DNA from: an uncultured Bacilli bacterium
Lineage (GTDB): Bacteria; Bacillota_I; Bacilli_A; RF39; UBA660
DNA length: 50,160 nucleotides
NCBI GenBank assembly: GCA_947623645.1
Contig: CANQHK010000001.1
Span: forward strand, 1 to 50,160
Direction: 5' to 3'
Part shown: one piece after another, positions 41,578 through 49,895 of the stretch
Layout of the letters: each line of letters opens with the position of its first letter
Position numbering within the stretch: position 1 is the stretch's first letter
Position numbers and translations under genes: made by a program
The notes under the pieces: generated by a model
The model's database searches: none
What the model was told of the DNA's origin: nothing
What the model saw: only the letters and a program-made list of their open reading frames with translations

Positions 41578-42164
41578 TTTGGAAAAATAATTTTTTTATT
41601 CATCGTAAAATACTCTACCATAGAAATTAAAGACATAATCGTTGCAAAATATAGGAAGAATAAATCTACCCGAATGTTTATCAATTCGAAAGGTAAATTG
41701 TAGAAAAACATAAGAACAATTCCAACCATTAAACTAGCTGTCTTAATTTTTCCAGATTTAATCGCTGCAACTACTTTTCCTTTTGCTGCTGCTTCCATTT
41801 TTATTGCGTTAACAACTGTATCTCTTGTAATTATAACAACTGGTATGATCGCATTGATATATCCTAAAGCTGAAAAAATAATTAAAACAGAGTTTACTAA
41901 TAATTTATCTGCTATCGCATCTAACATTTTTCCTGTATCCGTAATTAAATTATATTTTCGAGCAATTCGCCCATCAAAAAAATCTGTAATACTTGCAATA
42001 ATAAAAATAATTCCTGCGATGACATTTTTTAAATCAATTTTGATTCCAGATACTACAAAGCTTGGAAATTCAATTCCTATTGCATAAAATGGAAATAATA
42101 ATAAAATTATTAAAACAACCGATAAAATAATTCTTGTAACAGTCAATTTATTTGGCAAATTCAT
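41565..42164 (-). CDS. pgsA: CDP-diacylglycerol--glycerol-3-phosphate 3-phosphatidyltransferase
   Basis: PgsA makes phosphatidylglycerol phosphate, the route to phosphatidylglycerol and so to the LtaS substrate. The start NLPNKLTVTRIILS is typical, and the CDP-alcohol transferase motif DGxxARx8Gx3Dx3D is intact as DGRIARKYNLITDTGKMLD then AIAD. Six membrane helices; 199 residues. It overlaps the RodZ-like gene by 17 bases. Confidence 0.96.
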   Translation of the reverse strand: MNLPNKLTVTRIILSVVLIILLLFPFYAIGIEFPSFVVSGIKIDLKNVIAGIIFIIASITDFFDGRIARKYNLITDTGKMLDAIADKLLVNSVLIIFSALGYINAIIPVVIITRDTVVNAIKMEAAAKGKVVAAIKSGKIKTASLMVGIVLMFFYNLPFELINIRVDLFFLYFATIMSLISMVEYFTMNKKIIFPKKED

Positions 42165-42639
42165 ATACTGCGTCCTCCCTCATTTTTAACTCTACACTTC
42201 TCTTATTTTCTTTTTGCAAAAATATTAAAAGTAAAATCATTGCACATAAGATAAGAAGTATAATCAATATAAATTTGATTGGTTTTTTATAATCTTTTTT
42301 TGGCTTTGGAATTTTTGTGTATGGAGAAATTACTTTTTTTTCTTCTGTTTCCAGTGTTTTTTCTCGTACTTCTTTGATGTCGTCTAAAGAAATTTTGGAA
42401 GTATGTTCAAACAAAAAATCATTGAACTCTTCTACAACATCATTCACATCGACTCCTAAATATTTGGCATAATCTTTGATTAATTCTTTTAATGTATACA
42501 TATCTTTAAAAGCTCTTGTGTTTCCTTCTTCTATATTTTCAAGAGCACTTACATCAATATTTAAATCTTCTGCTGCTTCTTCTTGACTTACACCATTTTC
42601 TTTTCTTTTTTCTTTTAATAGATTGCCGATTTCCTTCAA
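42148..42639 (-). CDS. RodZ-like membrane protein with helix-turn-helix domain
   Basis: A Cro/XRE-type helix-turn-helix (GNLLKEKRKENGVSQEEAAE, about residues 4-70) is followed by a linker, a Lys-rich stretch and one membrane helix (about residues 123-143). A short tail follows. This is the RodZ plan, linking MreB-type filaments to the membrane, but the periplasmic domain is nearly absent (163 residues). I prefer TTG at 42639 because AGGTGA precedes it; a GTG three codons earlier is possible. It lies between rnpB and pgsA, a RodZ-pgsA pairing common in Firmicutes. Confidence 0.82.
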   Translation of the reverse strand: MKEIGNLLKEKRKENGVSQEEAAEDLNIDVSALENIEEGNTRAFKDMYTLKELIKDYAKYLGVDVNDVVEEFNDFLFEHTSKISLDDIKEVREKTLETEEKKVISPYTKIPKPKKDYKKPIKFILIILLILCAMILLLIFLQKENKRSVELKMREDAVYEFAK

Positions 42640-42670
42640 TCTTTTCACCTACCTATTTAAGATCAAATAA

Positions 42671-43025
42671 AAAATACTTTATAAGCCATGTTCTGTAACC
42701 TATTTCTAGGCGACAAACATTTATCTATTGATTTCTCAATCCTCGATTTTGTTCTTTTTCCTCCATCGAAGCTCCCCTACCAAAATTTGGGTTTCTCACT
42801 CGTGGGGCTTACCAACGTTTCACCTTTTTCTTTCGAAAAATAATCGTTCCTGTGGCACTTTACGGTTACTTTTTCCATCGCTTTACGCATTAGGAAATTT
42901 TACCTCCGTCAGAATCCTGCCTAGGGTTATTTTTTCCCCTAGCACGAACACTACTATCATCCCAGATAGTGTGAGCATGGACTTTCCTCTATATTCCAAG
43001 AATACAGCGTTTGTCAAAGTATTTT
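42671..43025 (-). ncRNA. rnpB: RNase P RNA (type B)
   Basis: The catalytic RNA of tRNA 5' processing. The universal P4 strands are clear: GAGGAAAGTCCATGCTC near 42970-42990 and ACAGAACATGGCTTA near the 3' end. AGTGTTCGTGCTAGG and GAGAAACCCAAATTTTGGTA match type B (Bacillus) RNase P RNA. P1 is formed by AAAATACTTT (43025-43016) and AAAGTATTTT (42680-42671), which sets the ends. The gene begins directly after the gpsB stop codon. Confidence 0.96.
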
Positions 43026-43349
43026 TTATTCATCTTTTCCATAAACCATTTTTTCGAGATTTGAAATTCTTCTTAGAATATCCATATTTGTAACTTCTGA
43101 AGATTCCCCTTTGGCAATATCAATACTCATTTTAACATTTCTTAATTCTTGCTTTAAGTTCATAATTTCTGTAAGATATTCTTCTTTTTCTTTTTCAAGC
43201 TTTTTATTATGTTCTATAAGAGTTTCCATATCTTCTATAATCTCATCTAAATATTGGTCGACCTCTTTGATGCGATATCCTCTAGTATCAATTTTAAATT
43301 GCTTATCAAATATTTCTTGTGGCGTATGATTAAGCTTATCTTGAATCAC
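43026..43349 (-). CDS. gpsB: Cell-division protein GpsB (DivIVA family)
   Basis: GpsB moves peptidoglycan synthases between septum and side wall. TPQEIFDKQFKIDTRGYRIK then EVDQYLDEIIEDMETLI is the membrane-binding DivIVA/GpsB head and the start of a coiled coil. The C-terminus has DILRRISNLEKMVYG, typical of GpsB. I choose GTG at 43349 because AAAGGTGAT lies about eight bases upstream; the earlier GTG at 43358 is inside that site. 107 residues, normal. rnpB follows at once. Confidence 0.94.
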   Translation of the reverse strand: MIQDKLNHTPQEIFDKQFKIDTRGYRIKEVDQYLDEIIEDMETLIEHNKKLEKEKEEYLTEIMNLKQELRNVKMSIDIAKGESSEVTNMDILRRISNLEKMVYGKDE

Positions 43350-43477
43350 TCCTATCACCTTTCTTTTCTTTTTGATACATTGAGTATACCACGAAAGATA
43401 GAAAAATACAAGATTTTTATTATTAGCATCTTATTTTTCAACTTTTTTGTCAATTCTTGTCTATTTTGTAATTGCAT

Positions 43478-43516
43478 TTTACAGAATTTTACACCTTTAC
43501 TGTAAATTTGTGTAAA
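43478..43516. promoter_or_regulatory. Array of four TTTACA half-sites, candidate response-regulator operator
   Basis: TTTACAG (43478) and TTTACAC (43488) are followed by CTGTAAA (43500) and GTGTAAA (43510), arranged symmetrically about 43497. Each pair is a direct repeat with 10-base spacing. The array lies just upstream of the promoter of the lysozyme-like gene and between it and gpsB. Spacing and sequence recall PhoP/WalR-type boxes (TTTACA or TGTAAA repeats), except that those have 11-base spacing. Confidence 0.55.
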
Positions 43517-43522
43517 TTATAC

Positions 43523-43551
43523 TTGTATTTATTAAAAAAATATGATAAAAT
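43523..43551 (+). promoter_or_regulatory. Promoter of the lysozyme-like gene
   Basis: TTGTAT (43523-43528), 17 bases and TAAAAT (43546-43551). The start would be near 43558, about 20 bases before the ATG at 43579. The -35 box begins seven bases after the last TGTAAA half-site. Confidence 0.65.
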
Positions 43552-43578
43552 CGAATGCATTGGAAAGGAGAGAATCAT

Positions 43579-44940
43579 ATGTATTTATCTGAAATTAAAA
43601 AAGTACAAGACAAACTTCAACTACGTATAGAAAAAGAAACACCAGATGGTAATTTTGAACATGCTTTAACGACAAAAAGCAGCTTATATACTAGAGAATT
43701 TCTCAGATCTCTTCGTTACCATATTAAGAAAGCAACATTTTTTAATGATGACTTAAAGTTGGTTTTGGATGATGACGGTAGTGAAGTATATATAGAAGAT
43801 TATAATCATATTAAAACACATCCTTCCGTTCGTTCTTTAGATATTTATATTGAAAGATTTTTAAAGAAAAAACGTATCCAGCAAAAAATTCGTAATTTAG
43901 CTGTTTCTGCAAGTATTGCTATCTTAGGACTTACTGGATTTTCATTAAAGAATAAAGGAATCGATACAGTATCTTCTTTTATCAATGAAATCGCGGAAGA
44001 AGATTCAATGGAAGAACAACAAAGAGTTAGTTTAGTCAATGAAAAACTGGAAGATATGGAAAATCTAAGACAAGAATCCATTGCTAGAAAAGAATACGAA
44101 CAAGCTTATGCGGAAGATGTAAAAAGAACTCAAGGAAAAGTTGAAGAATGGAAAAAACAGGCAGAAGAAGAGGAAAAGCTTAACGCTGTTTATTCTTCTA
44201 TTCCAACTCTTGGTGAAAAAATTGATGACGGAAAACTTGAGTATGTTCAAGATCATTATAAAAATATCATTTCTGAATTATCAAAAACTTATGCAATCGA
44301 TGAAAGAATTTTGCAATGTTTATTTGCTCAAGAATCCAAAAAACATGTACCGATTGTCAATGACAATGGTGCTATTGGAATTTCTCAAATACAATATAAT
44401 TGGCATGTTAACAATAAGCACACTCTTTATAGAACCGATGGTACAATTGAAACTTTTACTGCAACAGATGATGTTCTTCGAGATTTAGTTGGAAATATGA
44501 AAACTGGTATTTCGATCTTACAACAATGTTTACAAAAATATAAAGGAAATCTATTTTTATCTCTTCAAGCATATAATTACGGAGATGGAGCAATTGATGA
44601 ATGTTTAAATATAACTTCTAGCAAAACCGGACAAACGGTTGAAGAAATTATTCGTAATCCTTATAATTTAACTTGGTTAGAAACCGTTCAAGAATACAAA
44701 GATGGACGTTATGGAGATCCTAATTTTGTAGAAAACGTTCTTAGTCGTTTTAGTAAAGATGAAATTGATGATCTTTGTAAAGTTTTAGAAAATTCCATTT
44801 GGCGAGATGAAAGTGGAACCGCTGCAGTAGGATATATGTATCAAGAAGATTCTACTTGGAAATTTGTATCAGAAGATGAAAAAATAGACATTCCAAATGA
44901 TGCCTATAGTATTACAATACAACACTCTAGTAAAAAATAA
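43579..44940 (+). CDS. Membrane protein with lysozyme-like (SLT transglycosylase) domain
   Basis: An N-terminal region of about 100 residues is followed by one membrane helix (about residues 105-125) and a charged coiled coil (about 145-205). A lysozyme-like domain (about 225-350) comes next: ILQCLFAQESKKHVPIVNDN with the catalytic-type Glu in AQES, AIGISQIQ, and LQAYNYGDGAI. This is the soluble lytic transglycosylase fold, which cleaves peptidoglycan glycan strands. The N-terminal part is not recognised. GAAAGGAGAG precedes ATG 43579; an in-frame ATG eight codons earlier lacks a site. The promoter follows a WalR/PhoP-like operator array. Confidence in the exact cleavage type is low. Confidence 0.82.
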   Translation: MYLSEIKKVQDKLQLRIEKETPDGNFEHALTTKSSLYTREFLRSLRYHIKKATFFNDDLKLVLDDDGSEVYIEDYNHIKTHPSVRSLDIYIERFLKKKRIQQKIRNLAVSASIAILGLTGFSLKNKGIDTVSSFINEIAEEDSMEEQQRVSLVNEKLEDMENLRQESIARKEYEQAYAEDVKRTQGKVEEWKKQAEEEEKLNAVYSSIPTLGEKIDDGKLEYVQDHYKNIISELSKTYAIDERILQCLFAQESKKHVPIVNDNGAIGISQIQYNWHVNNKHTLYRTDGTIETFTATDDVLRDLVGNMKTGISILQQCLQKYKGNLFLSLQAYNYGDGAIDECLNITSSKTGQTVEEIIRNPYNLTWLETVQEYKDGRYGDPNFVENVLSRFSKDEIDDLCKVLENSIWRDESGTAAVGYMYQEDSTWKFVSEDEKIDIPNDAYSITIQHSSKK

Positions 44941-44948
44941 AAAAGAAA

Positions 44949-44991
44949 AAGCCGATAATTACAAGATCTCTTCTTGTGTTACCGGCTCTTC
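44949..44991 (-). terminator. Terminator inside the 3' end of scpB
   Basis: On the minus strand GCCGGTAACACAAGA pairs with TCTTGTAATTATCGGC and CTTTTTCTTTTTT follows. The stem includes the last codons and stop of scpB, and it may also end the plus-strand gene. Confidence 0.75.
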
Positions 44992-45546
44992 TTTATATTT
45001 CGAATCATATAAGTCCATATTTGTTGGAGATTCTGGTTCTTTAAAATCTTCAAATTTTGGTAAATCATCCATTGTAGCTAATCCAAAATAATCTAAAAAT
45101 TCATGCGTCGTTTTATATAATATAGGTCGTCCAGGCTCCTCACTACGCCCCACTTCTTTAATAAAATTCTTGGCAACTAGTTTTCGAATCATTTGACTTG
45201 AAGAAACTCCTCTGATTTCATCTACCTGAAGTCTTGTTAATGGTTCATTATAGGCAATGATGGCAAGAGTTTCTAAAGCTGCTTGAGAAAGTGTATTCGT
45301 TCCTGGAATTTCAATTAGTTTTTTATAGAACTCTTTATGTTCTTTTTTTGTGGTTAATTTAAATTTATCTCCTAAAAAATGAATTCTGATCCCTCTAGAA
45401 TCTTTTTCATACTCTTCCCTTAATTTTGTTAAAGCTATTTTTATTTCATCGAGTTCTTTTCCGGTTACTTCTACTAATTGATCTAAGGAAAGGCCTTCTT
45501 CACCAACAACAAATAAAAGTCCTTCGATAACTGCTTCTAAATTCAC
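44959..45546 (-). CDS. scpB: Segregation and condensation protein B
   Basis: ScpB is the winged-helix dimer that binds ScpA in the SMC condensin. IEGLLFVVGEEGLSLDQL, TLSQAALETLAIIAYNEPLTR and IRGVSSSQMIRKL are family signatures. Start is GTG at 45546, touching the scpA stop, with GGAGGGG upstream. Length 195 residues. Confidence 0.95.
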   Translation of the reverse strand: MNLEAVIEGLLFVVGEEGLSLDQLVEVTGKELDEIKIALTKLREEYEKDSRGIRIHFLGDKFKLTTKKEHKEFYKKLIEIPGTNTLSQAALETLAIIAYNEPLTRLQVDEIRGVSSSQMIRKLVAKNFIKEVGRSEEPGRPILYKTTHEFLDYFGLATMDDLPKFEDFKEPESPTNMDLYDSKYKEEPVTQEEIL

Positions 45547-46263
45547 TTATATCCCCTCCACAATAATTTCATCAAATGCCTTCTTTTGAGAAATCGTAAG
45601 TTCTTTTTTACGGGCCATTTCTAAAATAGCTAAAAAAGTAACAACAATATATTCTTTCGTAAGTTCTTCGAAAAGATCTACAAAATTTACTTTCTTTTTT
45701 TCTTTTAAAATTTTTCGAATGGATACTCTTCTTTCATCAATGGAAAGTTCCCGTCTAGTAACTCTTGTTTGCAATGGCTCTGCTAATTTTTTCCGCTGCA
45801 AAAACTTTGCAAAAGCTTCCATTAAATCATCTAAATTAACATCTATTGCAACGTTTGTATCTTCATCAATGTAAGGTTTTAAATTTTCTGGTGTTTTGGT
45901 GTAAATTTCTTGACGAATCGCTTCCAATTCTTTAAAATTTTCTGTCATTTTTTTATATTGTTCATATTCTAAAAGTCTTTTTACAAGTTGTTCTCGTGGA
46001 TCTAAATCCTCTTCTTCTTCATCTTTTTCAGCTACTCGTGGTAATAACATCTTACTTTTTATTTCTAAAAGTTCAGTTGCCATAACTAAATATTCACTGG
46101 CTATATTTAGATTTAACTCTTCCATTCTATGAATATAATCTAGGTATTGTTTTGTAATTTCTTCTATTTGAATATCCCAAATATCTACTTTGGATTCTTT
46201 AATGAGATGTAAAAGTAAATCTAAAGGTCCTGAAAATTTATCTAATGTTACTTCATATTTCAC
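45547..46263 (-). CDS. scpA: Segregation and condensation protein A
   Basis: ScpA is the kleisin of the SMC-ScpAB complex that organises and segregates the chromosome. FSGPLDLLLHLIKESKVDIW is the N-terminal signature, and YLDYIHRMEELNLNIASEYL follows. The C-terminal winged helix ends FLAILEMARKKELTISQ. Length 238 residues. Start is GTG at 46263 with GGTGAT. A promoter and dyad lie at 46323-46377. Confidence 0.96.
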   Translation of the reverse strand: MKYEVTLDKFSGPLDLLLHLIKESKVDIWDIQIEEITKQYLDYIHRMEELNLNIASEYLVMATELLEIKSKMLLPRVAEKDEEEEDLDPREQLVKRLLEYEQYKKMTENFKELEAIRQEIYTKTPENLKPYIDEDTNVAIDVNLDDLMEAFAKFLQRKKLAEPLQTRVTRRELSIDERRVSIRKILKEKKKVNFVDLFEELTKEYIVVTFLAILEMARKKELTISQKKAFDEIIVEGI

Positions 46264-46322
46264 GTTATCACCACTTTCAAAAATTAAACTTTTTATCTAC
46301 TTTTTTTAAACGATTTTGAGAT

Positions 46323-46377
46323 GTTAACTATTTTGTTAACGTATATTCATTATATCATAATTCCTTTCTAATTACAA
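46323..46377 (-). promoter_or_regulatory. Promoter of scpAB with GTTAAC dyad at the start site
   Basis: TTGTAA (46372-46377), 17 bases and TATAAT (46349-46354) on the minus strand. GTTAAC occurs twice, six bases apart (46323-46328 and 46335-46340), just past the predicted start. The dyad could be an operator. Confidence 0.55.
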
Positions 46378-46387
46378 AGTGAAAAAC

Positions 46388-46416
46388 TTGCCAAATAAAT
46401 AATTTTTTTATATAAT
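46388..46416 (+). promoter_or_regulatory. Promoter of the RNHCP gene
   Basis: TTGCCA (46388-46393), 17 bases and TATAAT (46411-46416). Transcription would start near 46423, leaving only about ten bases of leader before ATG 46433. Confidence 0.7.
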
Positions 46417-46432
46417 CAAAATGGTGAATGAA

Positions 46433-46741
46433 ATGAAAAAATTTACAATGAGAGATGAAGATTTTATCTGTTTAAATTGTGGAAAAAAGGTTTCTAAACT
46501 GCATGTTACTTCCCGAGATCATTGTCCCTTTTGCCTTTATTCGTTACATGTCGATATTAATCCAGGAGATCGTCAAAATCCTTGTAAAGGTCTAATGAAA
46601 CCTATTGGAATTGAAAAGTTTAAAGATCAATATAAAATATTATATACTTGTTTAAAATGCCATAAACCACATAAAAATATTATGGCAAAAGATGATGATA
46701 TGAATAAAATCATTGAAATATCCAATATTGAAAATACTTAA
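46433..46741 (+). CDS. RNHCP domain protein
   Basis: The 102-residue protein is a small zinc-ribbon-like family. CLNCGKKV and HCPFCLYSLHVD form two CxxC pairs, GDRQNPCKGLMKPIG is the typical RNHCP centre, and YTCLKCHKPH holds another CxxC. It is predicted to bind zinc and perhaps nucleic acid; no function is known. ATG 46433 is preferred to 46421 because GGTGAA precedes it and the promoter start lies in between. It overlaps the HAD gene tail-to-tail by four bases. Confidence 0.85.
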   Translation: MKKFTMRDEDFICLNCGKKVSKLHVTSRDHCPFCLYSLHVDINPGDRQNPCKGLMKPIGIEKFKDQYKILYTCLKCHKPHKNIMAKDDDMNKIIEISNIENT

Positions 46742-47436
46742 ATTTTATTTTCTAATACATCTTGAATTAGTTCTGATACTTTTAAATATTCTCCTTCAGC
46801 AATTTCTTTTAGCTCTTGTTTTGAATTTTTTATAGCAAAACCATGAAATTCTTGAATCATCTCTATATCGTTTAGATCATCTCCAATAGTATAAATTTCA
46901 TTAAAATCAATATTTTCTTTTCTTGCAATAAAACGGATGGCTTCAGATTTATTCGTGTTTTTAGAAATAATTTCTAAAGCACTTTTTTTGTCTACGAAAA
47001 AAGCTGTTATCGAGGAAGAATATTTTTGGTTTATGGCTTCCCATACTTCTCTAGCTATTTCTGAATTTTCATATAAAACATAAAGCTTTGTTGCATTCTT
47101 GGAATGAATATCTATATTACTTTCTTTTCCTCTGCAAGCATAAGATGCTATTACATTTTTTTGAAATAATTCTTGAATTAATTTTTCTTGAAGATTATTT
47201 TCTATGGTTATGTTATAAATTACTTCATTATTTTTCGTAATACTTGCACCATGATTAAAAATAATATAAGAAGTTGGAATATTATAATTGTTTTCTTCTT
47301 TTTTAAATCCATCAAAAGATCTCCCTGTTGCAATAACAAATAGATTATTTTCTTGAAATTTTTTCATCCATTCAATATTTTCTAGAATTTCTTTATGGTA
47401 AAAAGTTCCATCAAAATCACTTACAATCATTTTCAT
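46738..47436 (-). CDS. HAD-superfamily hydrolase (Cof type)
   Basis: The HAD motifs are present: MIVSDFDGTFYHKE (nucleophile and acid Asp), FVIATGRSF (motif II-like), the motif III Lys in NTNKSEAIRFIA and IYTIGDDLNDIEMI (motif IV). The Cof-type cap lies between. Such enzymes dephosphorylate sugar phosphates, flavin or nucleotide compounds; the substrate cannot be read from sequence. Length 232 residues. Confidence 0.9.
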   Translation of the reverse strand: MKMIVSDFDGTFYHKEILENIEWMKKFQENNLFVIATGRSFDGFKKEENNYNIPTSYIIFNHGASITKNNEVIYNITIENNLQEKLIQELFQKNVIASYACRGKESNIDIHSKNATKLYVLYENSEIAREVWEAINQKYSSSITAFFVDKKSALEIISKNTNKSEAIRFIARKENIDFNEIYTIGDDLNDIEMIQEFHGFAIKNSKQELKEIAEGEYLKVSELIQDVLENKI

Positions 47437-47490
47437 ATTTTGATTTCTCCTCTCTTATTATATTTTATCAAAAATATTCGAAAACGACAA

Positions 47491-47523
47491 AAAATTAACT
47501 GATTTGACTCAGTTAATTTTTTA
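47491..47523. terminator. Terminator upstream of the HAD gene
   Basis: ATTAACTGA and TCAGTTAAT pair perfectly around TTTGAC with A and T runs on both sides. It lies where minus-strand transcripts from the 47.6-48.7 kb region would end. Confidence 0.7.
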
Positions 47524-47581
47524 ATTAAACAGAAAAATATATCAAAGATAATCTATTCATGCAAAATATAAAAGCTTGTCC

Positions 47582-47740
47582 TTATAAATTAATAATGACG
47601 ATTTTTTCCCTTATATAATGCCATTTTGCTTTTAGGGATAGATTCAAATCATTTTCGACTTTTTTAGGAGTCAATGATTTTTCTTTTAAAAGTATAATAT
47701 ATTCCAAACCAATATTTTCTAATCTGTTCATATATTTCAT
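47582..47740 (-). CDS. Small hypothetical protein (about 50 aa)
   Basis: An open frame of 52 codons ends at TAA 47584-47582. It may start at ATG 47740, or better at ATG 47731, with AAGGA in front. The peptide has NIGLEYIILLKEKSLTP then KKVENDLNLSLKAKWHYI, amphipathic and basic. No family is recognised. It lies between the secreted protein gene and the terminator at 47491 and is too short for certainty. Confidence 0.45.
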   Translation of the reverse strand: MKYMNRLENIGLEYIILLKEKSLTPKKVENDLNLSLKAKWHYIREKIVIINL

Positions 47741-47979
47741 CATCCTTCCATTTTATTCAATTTTTTAACGATCCAATAATCATTTATATGGAAGATGCCA
47801 GCTGCCACATAAATTAATTAAAAGTTCATAACAGATACTTATTCTTAGAAGTTAATTTCTTCTAAGATTTATTACTACACTTTACTTCCAAATTGCAAAA
47901 TTTAGAGTATCTTTGATATTAGTTAAGCAGTTTTTTCTAATTGAATTTACCACATATTTCATTTTCTAGAAAACAAATT
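47741..47979. other. Stretch with hairpin, otherwise nothing seen
   Basis: This 239-base gap holds the stem TCTTAGAA/TTCTAAGA (47843-47867), possibly a weak terminator of the secreted-protein gene upstream. No further feature is supported. Confidence 0.4.
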
Positions 47980-48711
47980 TTACCAACTAAGTCCTGATAA
48001 AGTTGCATCAGAAGTAGATATTTCATCATAAGAATTATATAAACTGTTATCTAAAACTATACCAGCTGGACTAACAGTATAATTTTTAGACTGTTCAAAT
48101 GTAACATTACTACTTACATTGTGAGAATAGTCACCATAAGCATATAACGTATTAATTGTGGCATCAACATTCTTGTACACATAGAAATACAAAGTTTGGC
48201 TTAAAGATTTCAAACTACCAGATGGTAATTTAAAGTTAGCTCCTACTCCAGATGAAAAAGTTTTTGGCGTATAAGTTGTTGATGTTTTACATTCACCACT
48301 ACTATAACAGTATTCTTGTTTAAAATAGATTGATGTACCTGCACGTACACTAGGAATAAAACCTATTCCAATAATATCAAAATTTCTTACTTTCGGAAAG
48401 TTTTTCCAAGTTAACTTTACTTGAAATTTATAACTTTCACCATTTTTAATAATTGTTGTAGACAATCTTTTATAGGCTGTTTCTACAGAACCTGATACAC
48501 AAGGAGAAATTGACTCATTAAAATTGTCGTATTCTTCTTTGCTTACTTCTACTGTATACTCTTTTGATAAATTTGAAGAAGTTATTGTTTTAAAGTATTT
48601 ATCTGATTGTGCAACTACTTCTTCTTGTTCTTCTTTTACTGTTTCTGCAGATACAAACATAGGACTTAAGAACATACTACATAGTAAAATCATTGATATA
48701 ATCTTTTTCAC
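47980..48711 (-). CDS. Secreted protein of unknown function
   Basis: A classical signal peptide (KKIISMILLCSMFLSPMFVS then AETV) predicts export, with cleavage near residue 23. The mature part of about 220 residues is Ser/Thr/Tyr-rich and predicted mostly beta strand. It has three Cys (one in SPCVSGS and two in YCYSSGECKTSTT). No family is recognised. Start is GTG at 48711 with AAAGGAGGG upstream. The leader contains a dyad AGCAAC/GTTGCT. The XRE regulator gene lies upstream on the same strand beyond a terminator. Confidence 0.75.
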   Translation of the reverse strand: MKKIISMILLCSMFLSPMFVSAETVKEEQEEVVAQSDKYFKTITSSNLSKEYTVEVSKEEYDNFNESISPCVSGSVETAYKRLSTTIIKNGESYKFQVKLTWKNFPKVRNFDIIGIGFIPSVRAGTSIYFKQEYCYSSGECKTSTTYTPKTFSSGVGANFKLPSGSLKSLSQTLYFYVYKNVDATINTLYAYGDYSHNVSSNVTFEQSKNYTVSPAGIVLDNSLYNSYDEISTSDATLSGLSW

Positions 48712-48856
48712 TTTCTATCCCTCCTTTCTTTATAATTTTGCAGCAACAATTTATAAATTTTCGTTGCTACATCTATTTTTTAACATACTTTAAAAACATA
48801 AAGAACAACCTAGAGGGCGATACTATGTAGCCTATAAGGCGAGATTATATTTTTTC

Positions 48857-48883
48857 CAAAAAAAAAGGAAACTAAAAGTCCTT
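48857..48883 (-). terminator. Terminator of the XRE regulator gene
   Basis: AAGGA and TCCTT pair around a short loop and a run of nine Ts follows on the minus strand, seven or so bases past the stop at 48890. Confidence 0.6.
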
Positions 48884-48889
48884 AAAATT

Positions 48890-49759
48890 TTAATAAAACA
48901 ATTTATTATTTGAGTAGGTTTCAACTACATTTAATTTTATATTTAAATCTTTTTCTTCATTTTTTTCGTTTTTATATCTTATTACTAAGAATAATTCTGG
49001 AATATCTTTTTCATTTATTATATATTCATTATCTTTTTTTATTTCGTCGATTGTGATTGTCAAATCGGTTAATGCTTTATCTAATGAAATTGGCTCTTTC
49101 CAATTATGTATATTATCATCATTTCTATATACTATTGTATCTCCACACTTTAAATAAATATCTATCATCTTTACTAAAATTTTTTTATTTGTACCCACGT
49201 ATTTGTTAATATAAGTTATATCATTAAAAATCATTAAATTTCTTTCTTGATTTAACATAACATAACCTGTTAACATAAATTCTTCATTACCACTACTTAC
49301 CTTATAAACTTTAAATTTATTATAATTATTAATCATAAATAAACTTGTAAAAGCAATTACAATTATAGTTATAATCACAAGAGTAATTTTGATATACTTC
49401 TTTTTAGCTTTTTTATTATAAAGTTTGATTCCTTCAACAGCACGAGCATTAATACTTTCTACTGATTTCTCTTCTTTATCAGAAACATCTTTATTCTCCG
49501 TTGTAGATGTAGAAGATTCGCTTTGTCCTTGAGTATCCTCATTTTTAATTTTTCTTTCTCCTGCTAATAGTTCTGTTACATCAACTTCTAGTATCTCACT
49601 TAATTTGCTGAGCAAAGATATATCTGGTAAATTAATACCACGTTCCCATTTTGAAACAGATTTACCACCAATTCCTAACATTTCTCCTAATTTTTCTTGA
49701 GTTAAATTTTTATTATTTCTTAACTCAGCAATAAATTTACCAATTTTAGCTTGATTCAT
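48890..49759 (-). CDS. XRE-family regulator with membrane helix
   Basis: The N-terminus is a Cro/XRE helix-turn-helix: GKFIAELRNNKNLTQEKLGE, IGGKSVSKWERGINLPDISL and LLSKLSEILEVDVTELLAGE. An acidic Ser/Thr-rich linker, one membrane helix (about residues 133-152) and an extracytoplasmic domain of about 130 residues follow. This layout suggests a membrane-tethered transcription factor that senses an outside signal. The target is unknown. AAGGAGAG precedes ATG 49759; a start 12 codons upstream has no site. Confidence 0.85.
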   Translation of the reverse strand: MNQAKIGKFIAELRNNKNLTQEKLGEMLGIGGKSVSKWERGINLPDISLLSKLSEILEVDVTELLAGERKIKNEDTQGQSESSTSTTENKDVSDKEEKSVESINARAVEGIKLYNKKAKKKYIKITLVIITIIVIAFTSLFMINNYNKFKVYKVSSGNEEFMLTGYVMLNQERNLMIFNDITYINKYVGTNKKILVKMIDIYLKCGDTIVYRNDDNIHNWKEPISLDKALTDLTITIDEIKKDNEYIINEKDIPELFLVIRYKNEKNEEKDLNIKLNVVETYSNNKLFY

Positions 49760-49867
49760 AAAAATTACCACTCTCCTTACAAAATTTAAATACATTATAC
49801 CATTTTTTGGAAAAAATTTTCTTTTTTTCTACAAGTAATGATAAATGAAATTTTTATTTAAAAGAAA

Positions 49868-49891
49868 AAAAGACTCGTGAAAGTCTTTTAT
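49868..49891 (-). terminator. Terminator of spoVAE
   Basis: AAAGACT and AGTCTTT form a hairpin around TCACG, followed by TTTTTCTTT on the minus strand, five bases past the stop at 49896. Confidence 0.8.
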
Positions 49892-49895
49892 CAAA

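Noticed and set aside
42671..43025. Plus-strand open frame at 42728-43093
   Set aside because: It is antisense to the RNase P RNA gene, whose conserved cores are clear.
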